This document shows, piece after piece, positions 14,141 through 22,712 of a DNA stretch of 25,583 nt (position 1 is the stretch's first letter; each line of letters begins with the position of its first letter). The stretch comes from JBOFCS01 sp051646185 (lineage in GTDB: Bacteria; Actinomycetota; Actinomycetes; Mycobacteriales; Mycobacteriaceae). The notes below the pieces were generated by a model. That model saw only the letters and a program-made list of their open reading frames with translations. It made no database searches and had not been told where the DNA came from. The translations under genes were made by a program, and so were the position numbers. The stretch covers positions 1-25,583 of the forward strand of contig JBOFCS010000011.1 in NCBI GenBank assembly GCA_051646185.1, given 5' to 3'.

Positions 14141-15364
14141 CTAGGCGGGGTCTTCCGAAGTTGACCATTCGCTCACCCCGCCAGAAGAACGTGCCGCACG
14201 GTGCGCCGGAATGCTAAGAGTTTTTACTTCTTCAGCCTCTTGCACCTGTTCTTTTTCCGTTAAAAGAGAAACAGGCTCCACTGCTGGTGCTACTTCCAAG
14301 GGACGATCAATACGATCGCTAGTAGCAGTGGTAAGCGGACCAGTGGAGCGACGTTTGAACAGTTCCAAACGTGAAGCGACAATCACTAATGCACAACCAC
14401 CACATACCCAGAAGCTAAGCACAAGTAAATCTGACTCAAAACTCACCTTAGGGAAGTACATCGCGTTACGGCCAGCTTCTATAAAGGCGGCTGTAGGCCA
14501 AAAATTATGCAAGGTGGAGAAAAAACCTGACTGCAAACTTGGTGCTACTAATCCACCTGACACCGCAAATCCAAGAACCACAAATACAACAATTTCACCA
14601 ACAAGGGCCGCCTTACCAAAAATAGATTGCAACCCCACTCCCCAAAGAATGACAGCAAGCACGTAGATAAAGCTCAATACGCCAATGACTAAGCCCTCAC
14701 CTGAGATCGCGGAGTACAGCAAAGACGAAATGCCGGTCACAACTGTCGCGAGTACCACTGAAGTTCCAGCAGCCAAAGCGGCCCGGGACCGCATAGCATG
14801 CTCACCACCAACAGAGGCAATGACAACACCACTGCCAATAGCGCCGATAGTTAGTGCTATCAGAATGTAAAAAAGTGATATTCCAGTGGGATCGTTAGCA
14901 TCCGCCGGGATGACATCTTCAACCGCTAACGTCGCCTGCCCACCCCAACCAGTTCCAGTCTTATTTGCATTGTCCACCACCACGTTGAACATCCGTTGCA
15001 CGTAAGTGGCTACCGAATCGGAAGCAGCGGTACTCACCAGAAGTCGAGGGCGAACCGGGTCAGGAAGATATGCCGCCGCGATTTCCCGCAATTGCAGTTT
15101 TGCCTTAGCACGAGCTTCGGTATCGACACTACGAATGGACACACTGTCGCCAAGTACGTTCTGCAAATCAAGTGCCAAGACTTTGACTTGATCACTGGTC
15201 CCCACCACATCAACACGAACTGCAGTCGCCGCAGGCTTATGGAAAGCGCCCAAAAAAATCAAAGCAACAATCGCCCCTAATAGTACCGGGAGCAGTAGTT
15301 GTACTGCTACCCAACGAACAGATGTCGGAGGCTTCATAATGTGGGCACTCATAGCAGGGCTCAC
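14141..15364 (-). CDS. ABC-2/YhgE-like membrane protein of unknown function
   Basis: A 407-residue membrane protein. TM1 is near residues 18-40, followed by an external domain of about 120 residues, then about five more hydrophobic helices (roughly 160-340), and a hydrophilic, acidic C-terminal tail of about 65 residues. This one-helix, large loop, five-helix plan is that of ABC-2 permease/YhgE-Pip type proteins (VVDNANKTGTGWGGQATLAVEDV resembles the loop in that group), but I cannot name the family with certainty and there is no ATPase gene nearby. GTG 15364 has AGAAAG upstream; ATG 15352 and 15337 are alternative starts. It follows mftG by 139 nt on the same strand and precedes the lipoprotein gene. 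Confidence 0.7.
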   Translation of the reverse strand: MSPAMSAHIMKPPTSVRWVAVQLLLPVLLGAIVALIFLGAFHKPAATAVRVDVVGTSDQVKVLALDLQNVLGDSVSIRSVDTEARAKAKLQLREIAAAYLPDPVRPRLLVSTAASDSVATYVQRMFNVVVDNANKTGTGWGGQATLAVEDVIPADANDPTGISLFYILIALTIGAIGSGVVIASVGGEHAMRSRAALAAGTSVVLATVVTGISSLLYSAISGEGLVIGVLSFIYVLAVILWGVGLQSIFGKAALVGEIVVFVVLGFAVSGGLVAPSLQSGFFSTLHNFWPTAAFIEAGRNAMYFPKVSFESDLLVLSFWVCGGCALVIVASRLELFKRRSTGPLTTATSDRIDRPLEVAPAVEPVSLLTEKEQVQEAEEVKTLSIPAHRAARSSGGVSEWSTSEDPA

Positions 15365-15503
15365 TTACTTTCTACTCGGATCGATACAGAACAGCACTAG
15401 CGCTCTCACGATTAGAACACGTGGAATTAAATACCCTGCGGACACACCACAACAACTGCAAATAATTTTGTTACTGCGAACAATTTTATGGGTAACAACT
15501 AGT

Positions 15504-16952
15504 TCAGCGACTGAGGAGATGCGCTGCATATTCTGCCAGCATAATAATGGTCGCATGCGGACCCCGGCTAGGAATAGATGGCAATATTGAAGCATCAGCA
15601 ATAAACAGACCCTCGATACCAAAAACTTTCAAATCAGCATCAACAACAGAGCCACCTTCTGATTCCTTACCCATCTTTGCAGTACCTGTCAGATGTTGCG
15701 AAGGACTGAGAAATTGCTGCAATAGTGTCGCCGGATCCTTGCATAATACCTTCGCCCCTCGCATGCTTGCAGTGGAAAATAACTCCTGCAATTGGGCAAT
15801 ACCAGATTCCATTGCTAAACGGTCGGCGCTATTGTTAAGTAATTCGTGATGAATGGATAGCGCTGTGAGTGGATTATCCGAATACACCGCAAGCTTTCCC
15901 CGACCGCTTGGCTTCATCATCGCTATACCAATACGCGAAATTTCATCACTTGCGCCCAGAATTCCTACCGAAAACGGTACCGTATACGGCCTAATCTCTA
16001 GATTATCTGAGGTGTTTAGCACCGTATGCAATAAAGCGAAATTCCTTGAACTCGAACTTTTATCGTTCCTCCCATACTCCACCGGAACAACCACCTCCGG
16101 ATGCTCCGAGAACCCAGTACCAACCCCCGGAAGGTGGTGAACCACTGGAATCCCGACATTTTTCAGCATCTGATAGTCACCAATCCCTGAGTGCAGAAGA
16201 ATTTGAGCAGTGTGTATAGCACCGGCACACAGGATAACTCGTTCTGCCCTAATAAATTTTACTTCCCCGGAACCATCAAGAACTTCTACACCTATAACCC
16301 GCTCCCGCTTCACTTTTACTCGTAGCACGGTAAGCCTTGTAAGAACGGAAAGATTTGGCCGTAATTCCGCTGAACGCAAATAAGTCCTTTCAGTGCTCAA
16401 GCGAACACCTGCGGCTGAGCTATTCAAAGGGACTGGACCCACCCCAGGCCCAACCATCATATTTTTATCGGCACAAAATTCATGACCAACCTCGATGCAA
16501 GCAGAGATAAATTTTTCATCCGAGTAAACCCGATTAATTTCCATTGGCCCGCTTTTACCGTGACCAGATCCGCCGAAATTCTTATCTGATTCTGACTTAG
16601 TAAAGTACTGTAATACTTCATGATACGACCATCGATCAATATTCCACTGATCAATATCTGCCGGAGTTGCTCGAATAAAATATCCGCCATTAATCGAACT
16701 CGATCCACCAAGACAGCATCCACTTACCCGTCCTGATGAATAGCTCCAAATAAGATCACTTTGACCATCCAGCGGCAATCTACCCAGGTCGTCAACCAGC
16801 TTAGTTTCCCGCGAACTTATCCGTTTACCTGCTTCAATGAGAACAATATTTACCCCGGGATCTTCACTGAGCCGCGCCGCCAAAACTGATCCACTACTAC
16901 CACCGCCAACGATTAATACATCGATGGGGAGCAATGCTGTAAAATCTTGCAT
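15504..16952 (-). CDS. mftG: mycofactocin-associated GMC dehydrogenase MftG
   Basis: A 482-residue GMC flavoprotein at the end of the mycofactocin operon. The FAD motif is VGGGSSG (15-21) with E40 closing the Rossmann segment; SGCCLGGSSSINGGYFIRAT is the GMC signature 1 region. The likely catalytic pair is H420 (HLTGTAKMG) and H466 (SRGPHATI). No signal peptide is seen, unlike the GMC protein at 8524-10077. In mycobacteria MftG is reported to re-oxidise mycofactocinol and pass electrons to respiration, and is needed for ethanol growth; that role is inherited here by position and family. It starts 7 nt after the mftF stop. Confidence 0.93.
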   Translation of the reverse strand: MQDFTALLPIDVLIVGGGSSGSVLAARLSEDPGVNIVLIEAGKRISSRETKLVDDLGRLPLDGQSDLIWSYSSGRVSGCCLGGSSSINGGYFIRATPADIDQWNIDRWSYHEVLQYFTKSESDKNFGGSGHGKSGPMEINRVYSDEKFISACIEVGHEFCADKNMMVGPGVGPVPLNSSAAGVRLSTERTYLRSAELRPNLSVLTRLTVLRVKVKRERVIGVEVLDGSGEVKFIRAERVILCAGAIHTAQILLHSGIGDYQMLKNVGIPVVHHLPGVGTGFSEHPEVVVPVEYGRNDKSSSSRNFALLHTVLNTSDNLEIRPYTVPFSVGILGASDEISRIGIAMMKPSGRGKLAVYSDNPLTALSIHHELLNNSADRLAMESGIAQLQELFSTASMRGAKVLCKDPATLLQQFLSPSQHLTGTAKMGKESEGGSVVDADLKVFGIEGLFIADASILPSIPSRGPHATIIMLAEYAAHLLSR

Positions 16953-16959
16953 TTATTTA

Positions 16960-18396
16960 TTATCCAACAATTTTAGGAAATAAAGCCATGACGTTTCGGC
17001 GCCTAATAACTCCCTGCCATAAACCAAAACCATAGGCAAAATCATCTGCTCTTTTCAGCAATAAGTAGGAAATAATATCAAGGTTTTTTGTCGGATCTTT
17101 CTCACTAACAACATGATTAAACCAATCAACTACACCGTCAATAAGCGCAACATAAAGGGTCAGTTTGCGAAACCTACCCGAAAATAGTATGGCCAATATT
17201 GTTATTGGCCAGTAATGACGGCATAGTCCCGCTGCCAACTGAGCAGCCATTGAACCACAATTCCTGCTAACTAATTTTACAGAAATACCCATAGAATTAG
17301 GTAAATTTTTTAGTTTTTTTTGGATCAAATACACTTGAATGCCAATGGAGATACAAGCAGCCCAGTAACCGACTCTGGTACCCAATGAAACCGATAGACC
17401 AGTGGCCAGTGCCCATCGTGATAATACTAAGGGAGCCACCGATCCAGGATGCTTTATTGATAACGGTGCTGCACTGGTACCGTAGAAAACCTTACGAAGC
17501 AACCACTTTCTGAAGGTACTTCGATGCTCATGAGCAACCTTGGCTACGGGTTCATATCGCAGACTCCAACCGGATTTCTGCAATCTCCAGCATAAATCTA
17601 CATCCTCACCCACCTGCATACGTTCATCAAATGCGCTATGTCTATCAGCTGTAGCTGATAGCGCTCGAACCCGAACTATTATTGCAGCACTTGGCACATA
17701 AGATACCGGACCACCAGCGATGATGGGCGCTTCACGTCGACCAAGATCTAAAGAAGATCGAGCTGCTTCGTACCGTGAAATAGCTGATACACAGGTATCC
17801 AGACTAACAATTCGAGGCGCCACTAAAGCTACTTGTGGATCCAGAAAATGCCCGAGCATGAGGTCCGTCCAACCACGCTCGGGAACAACATCTGAATCTA
17901 AAAAAGCAACATATTCTGTTTTTACTAAAAGCAATCCAGAGTTTCGAGCAGCTGCTGGACCTAAACTCTGTTCATGCCGAAGCAGAATCAAGGTACTACC
18001 CGGCACCAATACTGACTTTAATTTTGACTCATCAAGGGGGACCTGTGAACCGTCATCAACAACAACGACCGGCATTCCATGCAGGTGCTCAAGAAGCCTT
18101 AAAAGTCCTACTAAGTTGTCTCGCACCGGAATAACAACACTAAGTTGGTCAATACTTGGACCAACTGTAGGGCGAGGGTGGGCCACCGTCGCGTCAAGCA
18201 AACGTCGTGCCAGCGCAGCTGTAAGCGCGTTTTGCACTTCAAGCCTACCGTCAATAAACAGATTCTGAGCTGCAGTTCCAAGCCTGATCAGGCGAGTGGG
18301 TGAACCACCCAACAGCAATGCACCACCTTGAAAAACCTGAACAGTGGAATCTAGCTGAATGGCAAAACCATCAGGTAAACGAGTCCTATCACTCAC
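16960..18396 (-). CDS. mftF: mycofactocin glycosyltransferase MftF
   Basis: A family 2 glycosyltransferase that adds the beta-1,4-glucose chain to premycofactocin. With the chosen start it has 478 residues. The N-terminal LPDGFAIQLD and LLGGSPTRLIRL (about 7-38) are the MftF-specific region. The GT2 core shows SVVIPVRDN (86-94), VVVDDGS (111-117), GPAAARNSGL (146-155) and the metal-binding DSD in FLDSDVVPE (165-173); EDVDLCWRLQ follows. Hydrophobic segments in the last third suggest membrane association. The start is GTG 18396, which overlaps the mftE stop as GTGA and has AGGG 8 nt upstream; an ATG at 18456 would add 20 residues not expected in the family. Confidence 0.93.
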   Translation of the reverse strand: MSDRTRLPDGFAIQLDSTVQVFQGGALLLGGSPTRLIRLGTAAQNLFIDGRLEVQNALTAALARRLLDATVAHPRPTVGPSIDQLSVVIPVRDNLVGLLRLLEHLHGMPVVVVDDGSQVPLDESKLKSVLVPGSTLILLRHEQSLGPAAARNSGLLLVKTEYVAFLDSDVVPERGWTDLMLGHFLDPQVALVAPRIVSLDTCVSAISRYEAARSSLDLGRREAPIIAGGPVSYVPSAAIIVRVRALSATADRHSAFDERMQVGEDVDLCWRLQKSGWSLRYEPVAKVAHEHRSTFRKWLLRKVFYGTSAAPLSIKHPGSVAPLVLSRWALATGLSVSLGTRVGYWAACISIGIQVYLIQKKLKNLPNSMGISVKLVSRNCGSMAAQLAAGLCRHYWPITILAILFSGRFRKLTLYVALIDGVVDWFNHVVSEKDPTKNLDIISYLLLKRADDFAYGFGLWQGVIRRRNVMALFPKIVG

Positions 18397-19121
18397 CGCA
18401 GCATCCCTACTGAATCCGGATTCCATCGAGTAATTGCTTGAGAAAAACTTTGGCAAAGTAGTTCAAAATACATCTTTCCATCCGCGGAGTTCGCTGTGCG
18501 CGGATCACCTAAAATACCGTTGCTACTGACCGCCTGCACCCCGTTTGTACGCAAATCTCCAATAAGTTCGGCGAGCACTCTTGTCTCGCCGACTTCCGCA
18601 TACTGCATTAGCACCAGCTCAGGCCAGAGATGAAGGAGCAACGAAGTTTCAGTATGACCGGCATGTGCATCCGAACCAGAAATGGCGCAGGGCCACCAAG
18701 CCACATCTCGCCCTTCAGTACGCAACAACGCCACAGCTGCTGCCAAGCTCTCGATATTGCCACCATGTCCGTTAACAAATACAACACGGCGAGCCCATAA
18801 CAACGCTGACCGACAAAATTCGACAAGCAGACCCGTTAGTACTGTGCTACCAATCGAAATTGTCCCAGGAAAGCCCTGGTGTTCCCCACTAGCTGCATAC
18901 GTCACAGCTGCTCCATGCACCACATCAGCGGCGCCGTAGGACTCGGCCACCGCGGTGGCTATCCGACTATCAGTATCCAGCGGCAGATGCTTACCATGTT
19001 GTTCCATAGAACCTAGGGGAATAATGAGAGTGAGAGCTCCAGCCTTGATTTCACGACTTGCCAGGTCACCCAGCTGTTGAGTTGTCCGCACCTCAGAAAT
19101 GCTAACTCCAAAGAGTCTCAT
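18393..19121 (-). CDS. mftE: mycofactocin precursor peptidase MftE
   Basis: A creatininase-fold metallopeptidase of 242 residues that cuts the MftC-modified precursor to release AHDP, the cyclised Val-Tyr unit. Metal-ligand motifs are seen: SMEQHGKHLPLDTD (38-51, with E40, H42 and the Asp pair), VNGHGGN in the middle, and the HAGHTETS block with its Glu. ASGEHQGFPGTISIG is also typical. It lies 24 nt after mftD and overlaps mftF by 4 nt. No Shine-Dalgarno precedes the ATG; the leader instead reads TTTTCCTCC, so translation may depend on coupling to mftD or use another start. Confidence 0.93.
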   Translation of the reverse strand: MRLFGVSISEVRTTQQLGDLASREIKAGALTLIIPLGSMEQHGKHLPLDTDSRIATAVAESYGAADVVHGAAVTYAASGEHQGFPGTISIGSTVLTGLLVEFCRSALLWARRVVFVNGHGGNIESLAAAVALLRTEGRDVAWWPCAISGSDAHAGHTETSLLLHLWPELVLMQYAEVGETRVLAELIGDLRTNGVQAVSSNGILGDPRTANSADGKMYFELLCQSFSQAITRWNPDSVGMLR

Positions 19122-19145
19122 ACGGAGGAAAACTGCAACTTCGCT

Positions 19146-20321
19146 TCACTTACCCAAGGTTAGTAAAAAATTGGGTGGGATAATCACATCCTCGACACAA
19201 AGATCATGTACTGATTTATGTCCTAACCCGAGAAGCGCCGAATCAATTCCACTGCTCAATATATCAAGAACGTTTTCCACTCCCGCTTGGCCATTTGCTG
19301 AGAGCCCCCACAAATAGGCTCGACCAATCATGACTGCTTTTGCTCCCAAAGCCAAAGCTTTGACCACATCACTACCCCGGCGCACTCCACCATCTAGCAG
19401 GACCTCAACTTGATGTCCCACCGCCGCAACGACCGCAGGCAAAGCACGTATCGGCGCTGGGGTGCTGTCAAGATTGTTTCCTCCATGATTTGAAACTGAT
19501 ATTGCCGAACACCCTGCATCAACCGCTCGCTGAGCATCATCGACTCGGATAACGCCTTTAAGCATGAATGGACCTTCCCATTGCGATCGCAACCAGGCGA
19601 TATCTTTCCAGGTTGGCAGTGGAGTTTGCATCCATTCTCCATAGGCCCCAAAAAAAGTAGGTGATACTTCACCCGGTCCTGCCATATTTGGAGCTGCGAG
19701 ATCAGGTATCCGTCCAGTTTTAGCAAACTCCCATAGCCACTTTGGTCGAGCAAATCCTTCTGGGGCAAACCGAAGTATCGCAGCCAGATTCATGGTCTCA
19801 GGGATCGCCGGGGAGCCCCAATCTCGACCATGCGAGAATGACCAATCCAAAGTTAAAATTATCCCTACTGCCCCAGACTTTTTCGCACGACTCAAGCGTT
19901 CCAACATCACGTCTCTGGTGCCTGACCAGTACATCTGGAAAAGTATCTGAGAATTAACAGCAGTAACATCTTCAATCGTCCGGCTAGCAAAGGAGCTCAG
20001 TCCCATTGCCGTACCACGAGCAGCAGCAGCTCGCGCAACCGCTACTTCACCTTCCGGGTTAACCGCTTGCACCCCTGTGGGAGAAATAATAACTGGCAGT
20101 GAAATATCTTGATCTAAAACATTTGTCGAAAGATCCCTAGTGACTGAAAGATCTGCAATATGCGGAGCAAATCCTAATTGTGAAAATGCTTCAGCATTAC
20201 CGGCCAGGGTTACCCCTCTCTCCGAGCCAGCAACCAGCGCACTGTATACAGATTTTGGTAGGCGTTTCTTTGCTCTCCGCTGCGCTTCAGCTACGGTTTC
20301 AAACCACGGATTTTTAGCCAT
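19146..20321 (-). CDS. mftD: premycofactocin synthase MftD (FMN oxidase)
   Basis: A 391-residue FMN enzyme of the L-lactate dehydrogenase/glycolate oxidase family. In the pathway it oxidatively deaminates AHDP to premycofactocin, forming the redox-active dicarbonyl. Motifs are FAPHIADLSVTRD, VIISPTGVQAVNPEGE, QMYWSG, SVSNHGGNNLDSTPAP with the catalytic His, and LLDGGVRRGSDVVKALALGAKAVMIGRAYLWGL for FMN phosphate. SNHGGNNLD with Asn replaces the SNHGGRQLD of true lactate enzymes and is usual in MftD. The start is ATG 20321 (MAKNPWFETV agrees with the family), one base after the mftC stop; the frame is open 13 residues further upstream inside mftC. Confidence 0.95.
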   Translation of the reverse strand: MAKNPWFETVAEAQRRAKKRLPKSVYSALVAGSERGVTLAGNAEAFSQLGFAPHIADLSVTRDLSTNVLDQDISLPVIISPTGVQAVNPEGEVAVARAAAARGTAMGLSSFASRTIEDVTAVNSQILFQMYWSGTRDVMLERLSRAKKSGAVGIILTLDWSFSHGRDWGSPAIPETMNLAAILRFAPEGFARPKWLWEFAKTGRIPDLAAPNMAGPGEVSPTFFGAYGEWMQTPLPTWKDIAWLRSQWEGPFMLKGVIRVDDAQRAVDAGCSAISVSNHGGNNLDSTPAPIRALPAVVAAVGHQVEVLLDGGVRRGSDVVKALALGAKAVMIGRAYLWGLSANGQAGVENVLDILSSGIDSALLGLGHKSVHDLCVEDVIIPPNFLLTLGK

Positions 20322-20322
20322 G

Positions 20323-21570
20323 TCACTCTTTCTCATCAAATCCGTTGAGCGGATTTTCATTGCACGCTTTTACTGGCGGGCGCTGCACTACTGTTAACGG
20401 TAACGACAGAACTGATTCCCTAGCCTTAGCCCGGTGGGAATGATCACTGCCAGGCTTGGGTAACTCGGTTAGCATAGTGTTCTTCAGAGCTGATTCACCA
20501 TATCCTTCAACACATTCTGGATCTGGACCAGCTAAAGGTAAACCGGTAAAAAACTTAGCCGCCATACAGCCACCTCGACAAGAATCAAAGTGGCTACACT
20601 GGCTGCACGCTCCGCTTTGCTGTGGGGAGCGTAATCTGGCAAAAAGTTCCGAATGCTGCCATACCTGTGCAAATCCACCATCGACAAGAATGTTTCCCGC
20701 CAAAAATTGCTGATGAATAGCAAAAGGGCAAGCATATACATCACCTACTGGATCAATCAGACATACTACTCGCCCAGCACCACAAAGGTTAAGTCCGGCC
20801 AATGAATCACCAAAAGCTGATAAATGAAAGAAGGAATCACCGGTGAGCACTCCTTCGCCATGTGCCACTAGCCAGTCATAAAGAAGACGTTGTTGAGCTG
20901 CAGTGGGGTGCAAGCTATCCCATACATCTGCACCTCGACCAGACGGACGCAATCGAGTAATACGCAGCGTTGCCGAATATCTCTCAGCAAGTTTTTTAAA
21001 TTGATCAAGTTGTGCCACATTATTTCTAGTCACAACAACAGAAATTTTTGCATCGGAAAAACCTGCTTCAGCCAGGTTTTCCAATGCTTGTATTGCCATG
21101 TCAAAAGAACCTCGACCGCGAACTGCATCATTAACCCCAGCTGTGGCACCGTCGAGGGAAATCTGAACATCTACATAGTTACTTTCCGCTAATTTTTGAG
21201 CAACTTTTTTAGTGATTTTTACACCATTTGTTGAAAACTTTACTCCCACATGATGTTCAGTTGCATAATCAACCAATTCCCAGAAATCTGAACGCACAGT
21301 CGGCTCTCCACCACCGATATTTACGTAGAAAACTTGCATACGTTCAAGTTCATCGATGATGTCCTTGCACTGCTGCGTGCTCAGCTCTCTCGGATCCCTA
21401 CGCCCTGAAGATGAAAGACAGTGCACGCAAGATAAATTGCAAGCGTAGGTAAGCTCCCAGGTGAGACAAATGGGGGCTTGCAAACCTCGCTCAAACTGAT
21501 CAATAAGCCGATCAACTTTCGCTGGAGCTTGCAAGGAAACCACAGAAGGTACATCAGTTAACACAGCCAT
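20323..21570 (-). CDS. mftC: mycofactocin radical SAM maturase MftC
   Basis: A radical S-adenosylmethionine enzyme that decarboxylates the C-terminal Tyr of MftA and then crosslinks it to Val. With the chosen start it has 415 residues. The radical SAM cluster is C44-x3-C48-x2-C51 (YACNLSCVHC), followed by GGGEP (86-90). A C-terminal SPASM-type domain for auxiliary Fe-S clusters has Cys in NLCGAGRVVC, VYACPF, CSQCSHFDSCRGGC and PECVEG. About 50 residues follow the last Cys block, a longer hydrophilic tail than in the mycobacterial protein as I recall it. ATG 21570 has AGGA 6 nt upstream; ATG 21576 would abut it. Confidence 0.96.
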   Translation of the reverse strand: MAVLTDVPSVVSLQAPAKVDRLIDQFERGLQAPICLTWELTYACNLSCVHCLSSSGRRDPRELSTQQCKDIIDELERMQVFYVNIGGGEPTVRSDFWELVDYATEHHVGVKFSTNGVKITKKVAQKLAESNYVDVQISLDGATAGVNDAVRGRGSFDMAIQALENLAEAGFSDAKISVVVTRNNVAQLDQFKKLAERYSATLRITRLRPSGRGADVWDSLHPTAAQQRLLYDWLVAHGEGVLTGDSFFHLSAFGDSLAGLNLCGAGRVVCLIDPVGDVYACPFAIHQQFLAGNILVDGGFAQVWQHSELFARLRSPQQSGACSQCSHFDSCRGGCMAAKFFTGLPLAGPDPECVEGYGESALKNTMLTELPKPGSDHSHRAKARESVLSLPLTVVQRPPVKACNENPLNGFDEKE

Positions 21571-21587
21571 CGCCATTCCTAGCTAAA

Positions 21588-21875
21588 TTATGCGGGAACA
21601 ATCATCTGAGATTGAGCAAGTTGGTTAAAAGCGCGAAAGTAGTACGATTGTGTTGCTGCATCATTAATTCCAGCAGCAACACAAGCAGCATTCAGATTAG
21701 GATAATCAGCTAAAGACTGCACAATATTAACGATTGTATGGTTCTTAAGAAATGAAAGTTTTCTATTTCCAAAGTGATACAGCAAAGCACCAAAAGGTTC
21801 TGGCCGGATGACCACTTGCGGATGAAGTCGCCAAGGACTGCCTGCAGAAAATACTGGAGCCGAAGCACTGAGCAT
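21588..21875 (-). CDS. mftB: mycofactocin precursor-binding chaperone MftB
   Basis: A 95-residue PqqD-like RRE protein that binds MftA and presents it to MftC. The family signature WRLHPQVVIRPEPFGALLYHF, in two parts around residues 15-35, and RKLSFLKN (about 38-45) are clear, with MIVPA as the C-terminal end. ATG 21875 begins 2 nt after the mftA stop, with GGAG 10 nt upstream inside mftA; a GTG at 21893 would add six residues and overlap mftA. It is 17 nt ahead of mftC. Confidence 0.94.
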   Translation of the reverse strand: MLSASAPVFSAGSPWRLHPQVVIRPEPFGALLYHFGNRKLSFLKNHTIVNIVQSLADYPNLNAACVAAGINDAATQSYYFRAFNQLAQSQMIVPA

Positions 21876-21877
21876 GA

Positions 21878-21997
21878 TCAGTAAACTCCACACATACCAT
21901 CAATAGAAACTTCCTCAACTAGCAATTCCTCTACACTATCGATATCACTAGCAACTGAAGTGGCCGATGAGTTGGCTTTAGCTGGTATTGACGACAT
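21878..21997 (-). CDS. mftA: mycofactocin precursor peptide MftA
   Basis: A 39-residue ribosomal peptide precursor. The C-terminus EELLVEEVSIDGMCGVY is the family hallmark: the acidic helix is recognised by MftB/MftC, and the last two residues, Val-Tyr, become the cofactor core after decarboxylation, crosslinking and release. The start is ATG 21997 because GGAGG lies 5 nt before it; the frame is open to 22063 and includes an ATG at 22009, but neither has a ribosome site and both would be long for the family. The Ser/Ala-rich leader (MSSIPAKANSSATSVAS) is variable. It is the first gene of the mftABCDEFG operon. Confidence 0.96.
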   Translation of the reverse strand: MSSIPAKANSSATSVASDIDSVEELLVEEVSIDGMCGVY

Positions 21998-22077
21998 AAC
22001 ATCCTCCATGGGTAGCTGTGGTCTACAGCGCACACTAGCCTTAATGTGAGCTGGCCCACTCATAGTAATGGCATTGG

Positions 22078-22091
22078 GTGCATAATTGCAC
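22078..22091. promoter_or_regulatory. candidate MftR operator over the mftA promoter
   Basis: In the 112-nt gap between divergent mftA and mftR, GTGCA and TGCAC are inverted around TAAT (22078-22091), 18 nt before the mftR start. On the minus strand a weak promoter for mftA can be drawn with TGCAAT (22090-22085) as -35 and TACTAT (22067-22062) as -10, spacing 17; the palindrome would then cover the -35 box. MftR is known as a repressor of the mft operon, so this is the natural site, but the promoter assignment is tentative. Confidence 0.45.
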
Positions 22092-22109
22092 TAATTGAGA
22101 GGAAAATTT

Positions 22110-22712
22110 GTGTCAACCCATAAAGATCGAGGTCAACGTATCGGTCGGAGGCCCTCAACCACCCAGGAACTCATCGCGACTGCCGCCTTACGCTTATTTT
22201 CTGAGCAGGGTTTTGATAATGTCAGTGTAGATCAAATCGCCGAAGCAGCCGGAATCGCCCGGCGCACCCTCTTTCGTTATTACCCCTCAAAAAATGCTAT
22301 TGCCTGGGGGAACTTTGATGACCATCTCCAGCGGATGCAGGAATTACTTCAAGAATTACCTGCCGACATCCCCCTTGGGCAAGCTCTAGGTTCAGCATTA
22401 TTGGACTTTAACAAATTTCCAGCAACTGAAGCCAAAAATCACCGATTGAGAATGCAGCTCATACTTAACATTCCGGCACTGCAAGCTTATTCGATGCTTA
22501 TGTACACCGGATGGCGTGAAGTCATTGCCGACTACGTAGCCCGCCGAAGAAGTGAATCCCCCCAGGATCGGATTCCCCAAACCGTTGCCTGGCTAGTCCT
22601 TGGGGTGGCTATTTCTGCCTACGAACTCTGGCTCAATAACGAGGAACTCGAACTTCCCGAACTGCTAGGCAAAGGCATAGAGCTACTCAATAGTGGGCTC
22701 GATGGGCTGTAA
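22110..22712 (+). CDS. mftR: mycofactocin system TetR-family regulator MftR
   Basis: A 200-residue TetR-type repressor, divergent from mftA as in mycobacteria. The helix-turn-helix is clear: TAALRLFSEQGFDNVSVDQIAEAAGIARRTLFRYYPSKNAI (about 24-64), with the RRTLFRYYPSK recognition end. The C-terminal ligand domain is all-helical. Published work on a mycobacterial MftR reports long-chain acyl-CoA as ligand that relieves repression. The start is GTG 22110, with AGAGGA 6-7 nt upstream; an in-frame TTG at 22095 overlaps that ribosome site. It converges on an acyl-CoA dehydrogenase gene. Confidence 0.93.
   Translation: MSTHKDRGQRIGRRPSTTQELIATAALRLFSEQGFDNVSVDQIAEAAGIARRTLFRYYPSKNAIAWGNFDDHLQRMQELLQELPADIPLGQALGSALLDFNKFPATEAKNHRLRMQLILNIPALQAYSMLMYTGWREVIADYVARRRSESPQDRIPQTVAWLVLGVAISAYELWLNNEELELPELLGKGIELLNSGLDGL

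Noticed and set aside
14211..14666. Plus-strand 151-codon open frame inside the membrane protein gene
   Set aside because: It is antisense to a clear membrane protein, with Ser/Thr/Pro-rich composition typical of shadow frames.
17720..18268. Plus-strand 182-codon open frame inside mftF
   Set aside because: It is antisense to a well-conserved glycosyltransferase and shows no family motif.
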